DNA of 64,000 bases. It comes from JALZKA01 sp963754045 (GTDB taxonomy: Bacteria > Actinomycetota > Thermoleophilia > Solirubrobacterales > 70-9). A program made the translations under genes and the position numbers. The stretch is from positions 992,001 to 1,056,000 of the forward strand of contig CAVWEN010000002.1 of NCBI GenBank assembly GCA_963754045.1, given 5' to 3'. The notes below the pieces were generated by a model, which was not told where the DNA came from, did no database searches, and worked only from the letters and a program-made list of their open reading frames with translations. This document shows positions 34,260-41,320 of the stretch, in pieces. Within the stretch, counting starts at the first letter, position 1; the number at the start of each line of letters is the position of its first letter.

Positions 34260-34865
34260 CTAGGGGAGTAGCCCCATCGCCGGAAAGAATCGTCCGGTGC
34301 TTCGCGAATACGTGGCGTAGTCGTCGCCGTGCACACGCTGCAAGTAGGGCTCCTCGACGGCGCGCACCTGTAACTCGAGCGCGGCGATCAGGGCGATCAC
34401 ACCCGCAAGAGCGACAACGCTCGGCACCATCAGCGCGAGGCCGAGCGCGGTCGGAATCATGGCGCTGAAGATGGGATTGCGCACAAGTCCAAACGGTCCG
34501 TGGACCACCAGCGCGGTGCGCTCGGAATGGTCAACGCCGATCCGCCACGAGTCGCCCATGGCCATCTGGGCCAGGAGGGTGAGACCGATGCCGGCGGCGG
34601 CGAGCGCCACCCCGGCGGCGTGCCCGAACGCGCCGTCGAGCCACCCGATCGGAGCCACTGCGCCGCCCAGCGCCAGGACGGGTGCCGCCACACCGGTGGC
34701 GATCGCAAGCGCGAATCCGGCGCCGGCCGCCCACTCGATGGAGCCTGGGCGTCCGCCGATGCCCTTGAAGCCGGTCGAGCCGGTTCGCCGCCACTGCACG
34801 AAGCTGCGCACCCCGAAGGCCGTGAATCCGTAGACGGCGTACAGGGCCAGCGCCAGCTCAGCCAT
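34260..34865 (-). CDS. Isoprenylcysteine carboxyl methyltransferase (ICMT/PEMT)-family membrane protein
   Basis: 201 residues with four to five hydrophobic spans. The C-terminal signature VVHGPFGLVRNPIFSAMI and EEPYLQRVHGDDYATYSR is the SAM-binding and active region of the ICMT/phospholipid-methyltransferase family. It overlaps the CsoR gene by 8 nt and is the third gene of the copper-type operon. The methyl acceptor is unknown. Confidence 0.85.
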   Translation of the reverse strand: MAELALALYAVYGFTAFGVRSFVQWRRTGSTGFKGIGGRPGSIEWAAGAGFALAIATGVAAPVLALGGAVAPIGWLDGAFGHAAGVALAAAGIGLTLLAQMAMGDSWRIGVDHSERTALVVHGPFGLVRNPIFSAMIPTALGLALMVPSVVALAGVIALIAALELQVRAVEEPYLQRVHGDDYATYSRSTGRFFPAMGLLP

Positions 34866-35142
34866 GGCGCATCAGTCGCCGAACGGCGCCCATCATCTCC
34901 TCAGTCATCTCTTCCTGGCTCCCGTCGGCGCCACCGGCAACGCAGTGCTTCGCGTGATCGGAGAGCAACTCGAGAGCGACCTTGTCGAGGGCGGCCTGGA
35001 TCGCCGTGATCTGGGTCAGTACGTCGATGCAGTAGCGGTCGTCCGCGACCATCCCCTCGACGCCCCGGACCTGGCCCTCGATTCGCCGCAGGCGCTTGCC
35101 GACGGCGTCCTTTCTCGCGGTGTACCCTCGATCCTCGCTCAT
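34858..35142 (-). CDS. csoR: CsoR-family metal-sensing repressor
   Basis: 94 residues, all-helical. It starts with RKDAVGKRLRRIEGQVRGVEGM and carries the Cu(I)-binding set of CsoR: Cys in DRYCIDVL, His in SDHAKH and Cys in HCVAGG. Cu(I) binding releases DNA in characterised homologs. It overlaps the upstream fusion gene by ATGA, so it should autoregulate the operon. Confidence 0.9.
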   Translation of the reverse strand: MSEDRGYTARKDAVGKRLRRIEGQVRGVEGMVADDRYCIDVLTQITAIQAALDKVALELLSDHAKHCVAGGADGSQEEMTEEMMGAVRRLMRHG

Positions 35143-36518
35143 TCGGCGACCACCTTCGTGAACTCGGCCGTACGCACCTGGCCGCCGTGCTTGAACTGCA
35201 GGAAGAGCCGGTACCGGCCTTCGGTCGGAAAGGTTGCCTCGAAACGAATCGCGCTCTCCTCCGACTCACTGGATCCATGCCCAGCCGGGTGTACGTGCAG
35301 GAAGGCGAGGTCGCCTTCGCGCAGAGCCACCAGATGTCCGTTGGCGCCCAGGTAGGGCTCGACCTTGACCGCCTTGCCGGCCCTGGTGACCTCGAACTCG
35401 AGGGCGGATGGGACGCCTGGCTTCGACCCGCCCCGGGCAACGTTCACCTCGTAGCCGTCACCCGCTGCCGAGAGCGCCTCCGGGTCGGGCAGCTCGCGCC
35501 AGGAGACCGAGCCGTCGACATTCAGATCGGCACCCAGGGTCAGGCTCTCGCCGTTGTGGTTGAAGTCCGCGAACACCCGATAGGAGCCCGCGTCTCGGAA
35601 CCGGACGGGCACGGACCAGCGACCCTCGGCGTCCATCTCGGGATGCAGGTGCTGAAAGCCCGTGAGGTCTCGTCTCGCAATGATCAAATGCATTCGCCTC
35701 TCGTGCTCGACGTCGAACTCCTCAATGGGCGTCCCGATCCGGTCTGAGATCGTGAACCCCAGGACGGTGGTCTCGTTCGAAGGGGCGTCGCTGCTTTCGA
35801 GCTTTAACCGTAAATCGCCGGCTGCGATCTCGGTGCCGCGCACCTGGTCTACCTGTGTGGTCATCGGATCCTCCTCGCCGCCCCGATGGGCCGCTTCGGT
35901 TGTCATCGGCATTTCGGTTTCGTGCGGGGCTCCGTGCGCGGGCTCGTCCTCGCCCAGCGCTTCGCCGGCCAGGACGATCGCGCCGAAGGCGAAGGCGAGG
36001 GCCGTTGCCGCTCCAACCACGCGCGTCGGGGGCCCACCGTGAATTCCGGTCTCGTGCACCGCGGTGTGGCCCTTCCCGCGGGCAAGGAGCCAGCGGTTTA
36101 CTGGCACCGTCACGACGAACGCGATCGCGAGGGCAAACGACAAGGCCCCCCAGAAAAGGACGTCCCCAAGCCCGGACTCCATTGCACCGGGGACGATGAG
36201 CATGATCGCGTTGTCGACGATCTCCATCGTTGCGATCGAAAGCGTGTCGGAGGCGAGTGCGATCGGGATCACAACCCCAAATGCCAAGCCCGCTCGCAAC
36301 AGTGGGAGGCTAGTTAGGGCGTATCCAAACAGGAACGCAAGCCCGACGGCCAATGCGATCGTGCCGAGGTTCGAGAAGCCGAGCGCCGTGCCCACCGCCA
36401 TTCCCGTGACCTCGCCGATCGCACAGCCCGTGAGGCAATGGAGGGTGGCGCTGACCGCGAGGCCGGTGAGCTCACGCCCCTCCGTCGGCATCTCGTGGTG
36501 GTGGGCGTGTGCATCCAA
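35139..36518 (-). CDS. DUF4396 membrane domain fused to exported copper-linked beta-sandwich domain
   Basis: 459 residues from a TTG start, supported by GGAG 9 nt upstream. The N-terminus is His-rich (DAHAHHHEMP), followed by a DUF4396 region with four to five spans (residues about 17-150; TLHCLTGCAIGEVTGMAVGT). After a further span come an extracytoplasmic His/Met-rich linker (HGAPHETEMPMTTEAAH) and a beta-sandwich domain (about 225-459) with MHLIIARRDLTGFQHLHPEM and LHVHPAGH, likely metal ligands. These two parts are usually separate genes, so this looks like a fusion. With csoR it is probably a copper resistance or handling protein. Confidence 0.75.
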   Translation of the reverse strand: MDAHAHHHEMPTEGRELTGLAVSATLHCLTGCAIGEVTGMAVGTALGFSNLGTIALAVGLAFLFGYALTSLPLLRAGLAFGVVIPIALASDTLSIATMEIVDNAIMLIVPGAMESGLGDVLFWGALSFALAIAFVVTVPVNRWLLARGKGHTAVHETGIHGGPPTRVVGAATALAFAFGAIVLAGEALGEDEPAHGAPHETEMPMTTEAAHRGGEEDPMTTQVDQVRGTEIAAGDLRLKLESSDAPSNETTVLGFTISDRIGTPIEEFDVEHERRMHLIIARRDLTGFQHLHPEMDAEGRWSVPVRFRDAGSYRVFADFNHNGESLTLGADLNVDGSVSWRELPDPEALSAAGDGYEVNVARGGSKPGVPSALEFEVTRAGKAVKVEPYLGANGHLVALREGDLAFLHVHPAGHGSSESEESAIRFEATFPTEGRYRLFLQFKHGGQVRTAEFTKVVAE

Positions 36519-36530
36519 AGCGTTCGTCTC

Positions 36531-36584
36531 CTATATAGGGGGTGGGGGTACGAGGAAGGCAGGCTAGCATACCCCGGGGGGGTT
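36531..36584. promoter_or_regulatory. csoR: CsoR-type operator region (candidate)
   Basis: ATACCCCGGGGGGGTT (36569-36584) has the A/T-flanked C-tract/G-tract dyad typical of CsoR operators, and TATAGGGGGTGGGGGTA lies at 36534-36550. Both sit between the DUF4396 fusion gene and ispH. Confidence 0.5.
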
Positions 36585-36620
36585 GGGTTGAATCGCGCCG
36601 ATGGCGGCAGGCGCGGCGAG

Positions 36621-36626
36621 TACCCT
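36621..36626 (+). promoter_or_regulatory. -10 element, leaderless start of ispH
   Basis: TACCCT, 7 nt before the ATG at 36634. Confidence 0.5.
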
Positions 36627-36633
36627 TGGGGAC

Positions 36634-37602
36634 ATGAGCGCCACCGCCACCAACGCGCCGAAGCGCGTCCTCTTGGCCGCGCCCCGCGGCTATTGCGCGG
36701 GTGTCGATCGGGCCGTCGAGACGGTCGAGAAGGCGCTCGACATGTATGGCCCTCCCGTCTACGTGCGCAAGGAGATCGTCCACAACAAACACGTGGTCGA
36801 ACAGCTTGTCGAGCGCGGCGCGATCTTCGTCGAGGAGGAGACCGAGGTGCCCGAGGGCGCGCTCGTTGTGTTCTCCGCACACGGTGTCGCGCCCGCGGTG
36901 CACGACAACGCGGCCGCCCGCAACCTGCGCACGATCGATGCGACATGTCCGCTGGTGACCAAGGTCCACGTCTCCGCGCGCAGGTTTGCCGAGCAGGGCT
37001 ACTCGATCATCCTGATCGGCCATGCCGGCCACGAGGAGGTCGAGGGCACCACCGGCGAGGCTCCGGACTCGATCACCCTCGTCGAGACGATCGCCGACGC
37101 CGAGGCTGTTGCGGTACCCGACCCCGACCACGTCGCCTTCATCACCCAGACGACTCTCTCGGTCGACGAGACCGACGACATCATTGCCCGCCTGCGGGAG
37201 CGATTCCCGAAGATCGTCAGCTCGAAATCCGACGACATCTGTTACGCCACGACCAACCGTCAGATCGCCGTCAAGCAGCTGGCTGCCGAGAGCGATCTGG
37301 TGCTGGTGATCGGGTCGACCAACTCGTCGAATTCCAACCGGCTGGTTGAGGTGGCGCGCGAGCACGGTGCCGGCTCGCATTTGATCGACAACGCCTCCCA
37401 GGTCCAGGAGGAGTGGCTCGAAGGCGTGGAGACGGTCGGGATCACCTCCGGCGCCAGCGCCCCGGAGGAGCTGGTGGCGGAGCTGGTCGAGTTCTTCCGC
37501 GCCCGCGGCGCCGACGACGTATCGGAGCTGCGCACCGTCGATGAGGACGTGCGTTTCATGCTCCCGAAGACGATTCGAACCGAGTTGGCCGCTCGCTCCT
37601 AG
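36634..37602 (+). CDS. ispH: 4-hydroxy-3-methylbut-2-enyl diphosphate reductase
   Basis: 322 residues. The three Cys that hold the catalytic 4Fe-4S (3Fe-4S) cluster are present at 21 (PRGYCAGVDRA), 105 (DATCPLV) and 203 (DDICYATTNRQ). It reduces HMBPP to IPP and DMAPP, the last step of the MEP isoprenoid pathway. The ATG at 36634 is preferred over one at 36601 because of the leaderless promoter. It depends on Fe-S supply, and the suf genes lie 7 kb away. Its stop shares CTAG with the convergent gene. Confidence 0.96.
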   Translation: MSATATNAPKRVLLAAPRGYCAGVDRAVETVEKALDMYGPPVYVRKEIVHNKHVVEQLVERGAIFVEEETEVPEGALVVFSAHGVAPAVHDNAAARNLRTIDATCPLVTKVHVSARRFAEQGYSIILIGHAGHEEVEGTTGEAPDSITLVETIADAEAVAVPDPDHVAFITQTTLSVDETDDIIARLRERFPKIVSSKSDDICYATTNRQIAVKQLAAESDLVLVIGSTNSSNSNRLVEVAREHGAGSHLIDNASQVQEEWLEGVETVGITSGASAPEELVAELVEFFRARGADDVSELRTVDEDVRFMLPKTIRTELAARS

Positions 37603-38429
37603 CGCGGCAGGTCTGGCGAGAAGCTGACCGACCAGACCCGAACGCCCGGGTCGGCTTCGATGCGCAGCGAATGTGCCTCGTGGCAGGGGTGCTCGGCCAG
37701 AGCCATGAGCGCTGCCGCGGTTACGGGGTGGGCGATCGCTTCGGCTCCGTCCAACGAAGCACGGATCGATCCGCCGCCGTCGGCGACCACGAACGCACCG
37801 CCGGCCTCGTAGTTCACCTCGATTGCGTCGGCTGGCCCTTTGGGCTGCCAGGGGTCGCTTTCCGAGCCCCCGGGGAGAAGCTCCGCAGTGGGCGGGACAA
37901 CCAGGGCGCCGGGCACATCGGACGCGCGTAGCGGCTCGAGCGGTTCCGGTAGCGCTCTGGTCACGTCGGAGCTTCGAAGCTCGTCCTGAATCGCCCGCTC
38001 CGTCGCGACATATTCGCCCTCGCCGAAATGAGCCCACGCAAGCGCGCCGCCCTTGGCCCAGAGGAACAGAGACGGCCAGCCCTTGCAGCCGTAATCGCGC
38101 CACATGGCGTAGCGGGAGTCGTCGCCGACGAGGTGGTCGACGCCGAGGGCGGCGATTCCCGCGGCCATCGCATCGTGCTCAGCCGTGAACGCAAAGCGCG
38201 GTGTGTGTACGCCCATCACCTGCAGGCCGTGTTGTTCGTAGCGCTCGCGCCAGGCGAGGACGTAGGGTAGGGCGCGCACGCTGTTCAGCTGCGCGAAGTC
38301 GAAGAAGTGGACGAGCACGGGCCCGGCTGCGGTCAGCTGCGCCATCACTGGCGCCTCACCTCCAGAGCCGAGCCAGCGGATCCGGCCCGGGAGCTCCGGG
38401 GCGGCGATATCGGGGGTGGCGGGGCGCAT
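37599..38429 (-). CDS. Thioredoxin-like (DipZ/TlpA-type) protein lacking the CxxC
   Basis: 276 residues, no signal peptide. The segment VLVHFFDFAQLNSVRALPYVL aligns with the TlpA/DipZ active-site region (usually ...YSCINCLRTLPYL), but the two Cys are Gln and Ser, so it cannot do dithiol exchange. The following VMGVHTPRFAFTAEHD is the usual DipZ continuation. The C-terminal half (about 190-276) is a beta domain as in DipZ-type proteins. A structural or binding role is inferred. Confidence 0.78.
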   Translation of the reverse strand: MRPATPDIAAPELPGRIRWLGSGGEAPVMAQLTAAGPVLVHFFDFAQLNSVRALPYVLAWRERYEQHGLQVMGVHTPRFAFTAEHDAMAAGIAALGVDHLVGDDSRYAMWRDYGCKGWPSLFLWAKGGALAWAHFGEGEYVATERAIQDELRSSDVTRALPEPLEPLRASDVPGALVVPPTAELLPGGSESDPWQPKGPADAIEVNYEAGGAFVVADGGGSIRASLDGAEAIAHPVTAAALMALAEHPCHEAHSLRIEADPGVRVWSVSFSPDLPR

Positions 38430-38469
38430 CGGCGAGGGATCGTAGGCGGCGAGCGGGTCTGCCCGGGGT

Positions 38470-38475
38470 TATCCT
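38470..38475 (+). promoter_or_regulatory. -10 element, leaderless start of 53-residue microprotein
   Basis: TATCCT, then GTGGAC, then the GTG start at 38482. Confidence 0.5.
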
Positions 38476-38481
38476 GTGGAC

Positions 38482-38643
38482 GTGTCCTGGGGCGACCGCA
38501 TCACGGGCCTGGTACTGGGCCTGATCCTGGGGATCGCGATCGTCGCGATCTTCGTGTTCGTCTTCAGCGAGGAGACGATCGACTCAGCCGAACTCGATCG
38601 CGGCGGCACGGCCGTCGAGCACGAGCGCCAGTCCGCGCCCTAA
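38482..38643 (+). CDS. 53-residue single-span membrane microprotein
   Basis: The GTG start follows TATCCT by 6 nt. The product begins VSWGDRITGLVLGLILG and has one strong membrane span (IAIVAIFVFVF), then an acidic tail (SEETIDSAELDRGG) on the far side. Twenty nucleotides separate it from the CDF transporter gene on the same strand, so they are probably co-transcribed. The promoter fit and hydrophobic design support a real gene. Function unknown. Confidence 0.6.
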   Translation: MSWGDRITGLVLGLILGIAIVAIFVFVFSEETIDSAELDRGGTAVEHERQSAP

Positions 38644-38662
38644 CCCGGCCGTGCGTCGCTGA

Positions 38663-39301
38663 GTGAGCGAGCACCGCCACCGCTCGGGCCACTCGCATGG
38701 TCTGGTCGATGAGAGCATCAAGCGCTCCCGCGACGGACTGCGGGCGGTGGGCGTTTCACTCGCGATATTGGCCGTTACCGCGGCCGCCCAGACCGCGATC
38801 TTTCTCGCGACCGGCAGCATCGCGCTACTCGCCGACCTGATCCACAACTTCGGCGATGCTGCAACGGCGTTTCCCCTGGGGATCGCGTTTCTCCTGCGCT
38901 CAGCCCGCGCCGAGCGCTGTGCCGGACTCGCCGTCGTCGCCGCGATCTTCTTCTCCGCCTGCGTCGCGGGATACGAGGCAATCGGGAGGCTCCTGAACCC
39001 CGAGGCTCCTGATCACCTGGTAGCCCTGGCTGTGGCCGGCGCACTCGGATTCGTCGGCAACTGGGCTGCCGCCGGGGTCAGGACCCGCGCCGGGCTACGA
39101 CTCGACAGCCCCGCGCTGGTCGCGGACGGCAATCACGCCCGCGCCGACGCCTATGTCAGTTTGGCTGTGATTGCCAGTGCGATCGCCGTCAGCCTGGGGT
39201 TCGAGACCGGCGATGCCGTGATCGCCCTCGGGATCACCGGGGTCATCCTCAAGATCACCTGGGACTCCTGGCTCACTGTGCGGGGAGTGCATTCGGACTA
39301 G
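38663..39301 (+). CDS. Cation diffusion facilitator (CDF) family transporter, short form
   Basis: 212 residues from a GTG. A His-rich N-terminus (SEHRHRSGHSHG) is followed by six membrane spans. Metal-site motifs HxxxD are visible in LADLIHNFGDA (span 2) and ADGNHARADAYVS (span 5). The usual C-terminal cytoplasmic domain is missing, so the protein ends soon after span 6. Family members export Zn, Co, Fe or Mn using the proton gradient. Confidence 0.88.
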   Translation: MSEHRHRSGHSHGLVDESIKRSRDGLRAVGVSLAILAVTAAAQTAIFLATGSIALLADLIHNFGDAATAFPLGIAFLLRSARAERCAGLAVVAAIFFSACVAGYEAIGRLLNPEAPDHLVALAVAGALGFVGNWAAAGVRTRAGLRLDSPALVADGNHARADAYVSLAVIASAIAVSLGFETGDAVIALGITGVILKITWDSWLTVRGVHSD

Positions 39302-39337
39302 AGGAGGCACCGTTTACACCTCGTTAAGGCTGCTTCG

Positions 39338-39343
39338 TAGACT
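39338..39343 (+). promoter_or_regulatory. -10 element, leaderless start
   Basis: TAGACT, 8 nt before the ATG at 39352. Confidence 0.5.
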
Positions 39344-39351
39344 CGCGCGGC

Positions 39352-39801
39352 ATGGAATCCCGAAAGCTTCCAGGGTTACTCGCGGTGGGCGGGATCGTCC
39401 TCGCGATCGTCCTCTTCGTCGTCCTTCGCGACAACGACGGCGACGGCGGCCGCGAGCCGGCAGAGGTCGCTGCGGTGGCCCAGGACTCGAACGATGAGCC
39501 GAAGAAGCCCAAGCCCAAGCCCAAGCGTGAGAAGCCCGATATCGCGGCGATTGAGGTCGAGGACGCGGAACCGGTTGGAGGCGTGCAAAAACTAGAGTTC
39601 GATAGCGGTAGCGAGATCCTCGTCGAGGTCACGTCCGACGTCGACGACGAGCTCCACCTGCACGGCTACGACGTCTATCTCGACCTGAAGGCAAGCAGGC
39701 CCGCGACGCTGGAGGTCCCGGCGGACATCGAGGGGCGCTTCGAGCTCGAGTCGCACACCACCGGCGTGGTCTTGGCCGAGATCTCGGTGGTCCCCGCCTA
39801 G
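39352..39801 (+). CDS. Membrane-anchored cupredoxin-like protein
   Basis: 149 residues: an N-terminal span (LLAVGGIVLAIVLFVVL, about 9-25), a charged Lys/Pro linker (KKPKPKPKREKP), and a beta-rich C-terminal domain (ILVEVTSDVDDELHLHGYDVY... PADIEGRFELESHTTGVVLAEISV) with a cupredoxin-like Greek-key pattern. The HLHGYD and ESHTTG segments hold His at positions where cupredoxins bind copper, but a full Cys-His-His-Met set is not seen. It is 1 nt before the next gene, so the two are one operon. Confidence 0.65.
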   Translation: MESRKLPGLLAVGGIVLAIVLFVVLRDNDGDGGREPAEVAAVAQDSNDEPKKPKPKPKREKPDIAAIEVEDAEPVGGVQKLEFDSGSEILVEVTSDVDDELHLHGYDVYLDLKASRPATLEVPADIEGRFELESHTTGVVLAEISVVPA

Positions 39802-39802
39802 C

Positions 39803-41248
39803 ATGCGGCGAATCGCGGCCGCGGCAGGGGCCACCTGTGCTGCGCTCGCCTTTCCCGCACCGGCATCGGCGCACGCGCTCGCCGGCAAGCAGGACTTGCC
39901 GATCCCCGAGTGGCTCTTTGCCTGGGGCGCCTCCCTGGTCCTCATCGTCTCGTTCATTGCCCTCTCAGCGGCATGGCGCGAGACCCGCTTCGAGACATCG
40001 GCATGGAAACCCGTGCGACCGTGGATCTCACGCGCATTGCTGAACCCTGCGACCGAGATTTCGGCAGGCCTGTTCGCCGTCGTGCTGCTCGCCGTCACCA
40101 TCTGGTCGGGGCTGCACGGCACCGAGGCTCCGGACCGGAACTTCTCGGTGACCTTCGTCTTCGTCACGTTCTGGCTCGGCCTCGTGGTGGGGAGCGTGCT
40201 GCTCGGCGACATCTTCCGGGCCTTCAATCCATGGCGGGCCATAGCCCGGGTCGTGTCGGGAGCCTTCCGCCGGGTCGCGGGTCAGGACCCGCCTCCGGCG
40301 CTTCCGTATCCAGAGAAGCTCGGCCGCTGGCCGGCCGCGATCGGGTTGCTTGCATTTATCTGGCTCGAGCTCGTTTACGGCCAGAGCGGCTTCGCCACGG
40401 TTGGCCTGACCCCGCGCACGGTTGCGATTGCCAGCCTCGCCTACACGGCCTACACGTTCGTCGGTATGGCCATGTTCGGGATCGAGAAGTGGCTCGAGCG
40501 CGGCGAGACGTTCTCCGTCTACTTCGGCATGTTCGCGCGGCTCTCTCCGCTCGAGGCGCGCGATGGTGTGCTTGGCCGCCGCCCTTGGCTGTCGGGAGCA
40601 ACCGACTGGGGCATCCTCCCAGGCTCGGTCGCCCTGATCCTCTTCACCATCGCCGGGACGACCTACGACGGCGCCCAGGAGGGTCTGCTAAGCGCACCGA
40701 TCCGATCGCTGTTCGAGGTGTTCTTCGAGGACGTCGGGATTGGCCCAGTCGCCTCGCTCAGGCTGGCGAGCTCGGCCTTTCTCGCCGCCACGATCGCTGT
40801 CGTCGCGGGCATCTACTGGGTGGGGGTTCGAGGCATGGCATCGGAGGACGCCGAGACGGTGGTGCGCAAGCTCGGGCGCGTATTCGCCCACAGCTTCATT
40901 CCGATCGGGCTCGCCTATCTCTTCGCTCACTACTTCACGCTCGCCCTCTTCCAGGAGCAGGCCCAGTTCACCTATCTCCTCTCCGATCCCCTCGGCGACG
41001 GTTCGAACTACTTCGGGACCGCCGACAACCGCATCAACTACGGCCTGATCGGGGCCGAGGCGGTCTGGTACGTGCAGGTCGCGTCGCTCGTGATCGGGCA
41101 CGTGGCCGCGCTCGCGATGGGCCACGACAAGGCGCTGGCCGTCTTCGACGACGTGCGCAAGGCGACGCGCTCCCAGTATTGGATGCTCGCCCTGATGATT
41201 TCGTTCACCGTGCTTGGCCTGATCCTGCTGTCGTTCGCCAACGGGTAG
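39803..41248 (+). CDS. Polytopic membrane protein with signal peptide, unknown function
   Basis: 481 residues. A cleavable-type signal (MRRIAAAAGATCAALAFPAPASA) is followed by HALAGKQDLPIPEWLFAWG, then about ten membrane spans. I recall similar actinobacterial proteins labelled 'fenitrothion hydrolase-like', but no hydrolase motif is visible and I do not rely on that name. Extracellular or membrane-border His/Trp (LGDIFRAFNPW, FAHYFTLALF, DNRINYGL) may bind metal or cofactor. It is coupled to the cupredoxin-like gene, so an electron- or copper-related partnership is a reasonable inference. Confidence 0.7.
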   Translation: MRRIAAAAGATCAALAFPAPASAHALAGKQDLPIPEWLFAWGASLVLIVSFIALSAAWRETRFETSAWKPVRPWISRALLNPATEISAGLFAVVLLAVTIWSGLHGTEAPDRNFSVTFVFVTFWLGLVVGSVLLGDIFRAFNPWRAIARVVSGAFRRVAGQDPPPALPYPEKLGRWPAAIGLLAFIWLELVYGQSGFATVGLTPRTVAIASLAYTAYTFVGMAMFGIEKWLERGETFSVYFGMFARLSPLEARDGVLGRRPWLSGATDWGILPGSVALILFTIAGTTYDGAQEGLLSAPIRSLFEVFFEDVGIGPVASLRLASSAFLAATIAVVAGIYWVGVRGMASEDAETVVRKLGRVFAHSFIPIGLAYLFAHYFTLALFQEQAQFTYLLSDPLGDGSNYFGTADNRINYGLIGAEAVWYVQVASLVIGHVAALAMGHDKALAVFDDVRKATRSQYWMLALMISFTVLGLILLSFANG

Positions 41249-41320
41249 CGGCGCGGGGAGCGCATCCGGCGTTCACAATGGGGGCAGATGCCGCAGCGCC
41301 TCCTCGGTCACAATTCCCCG

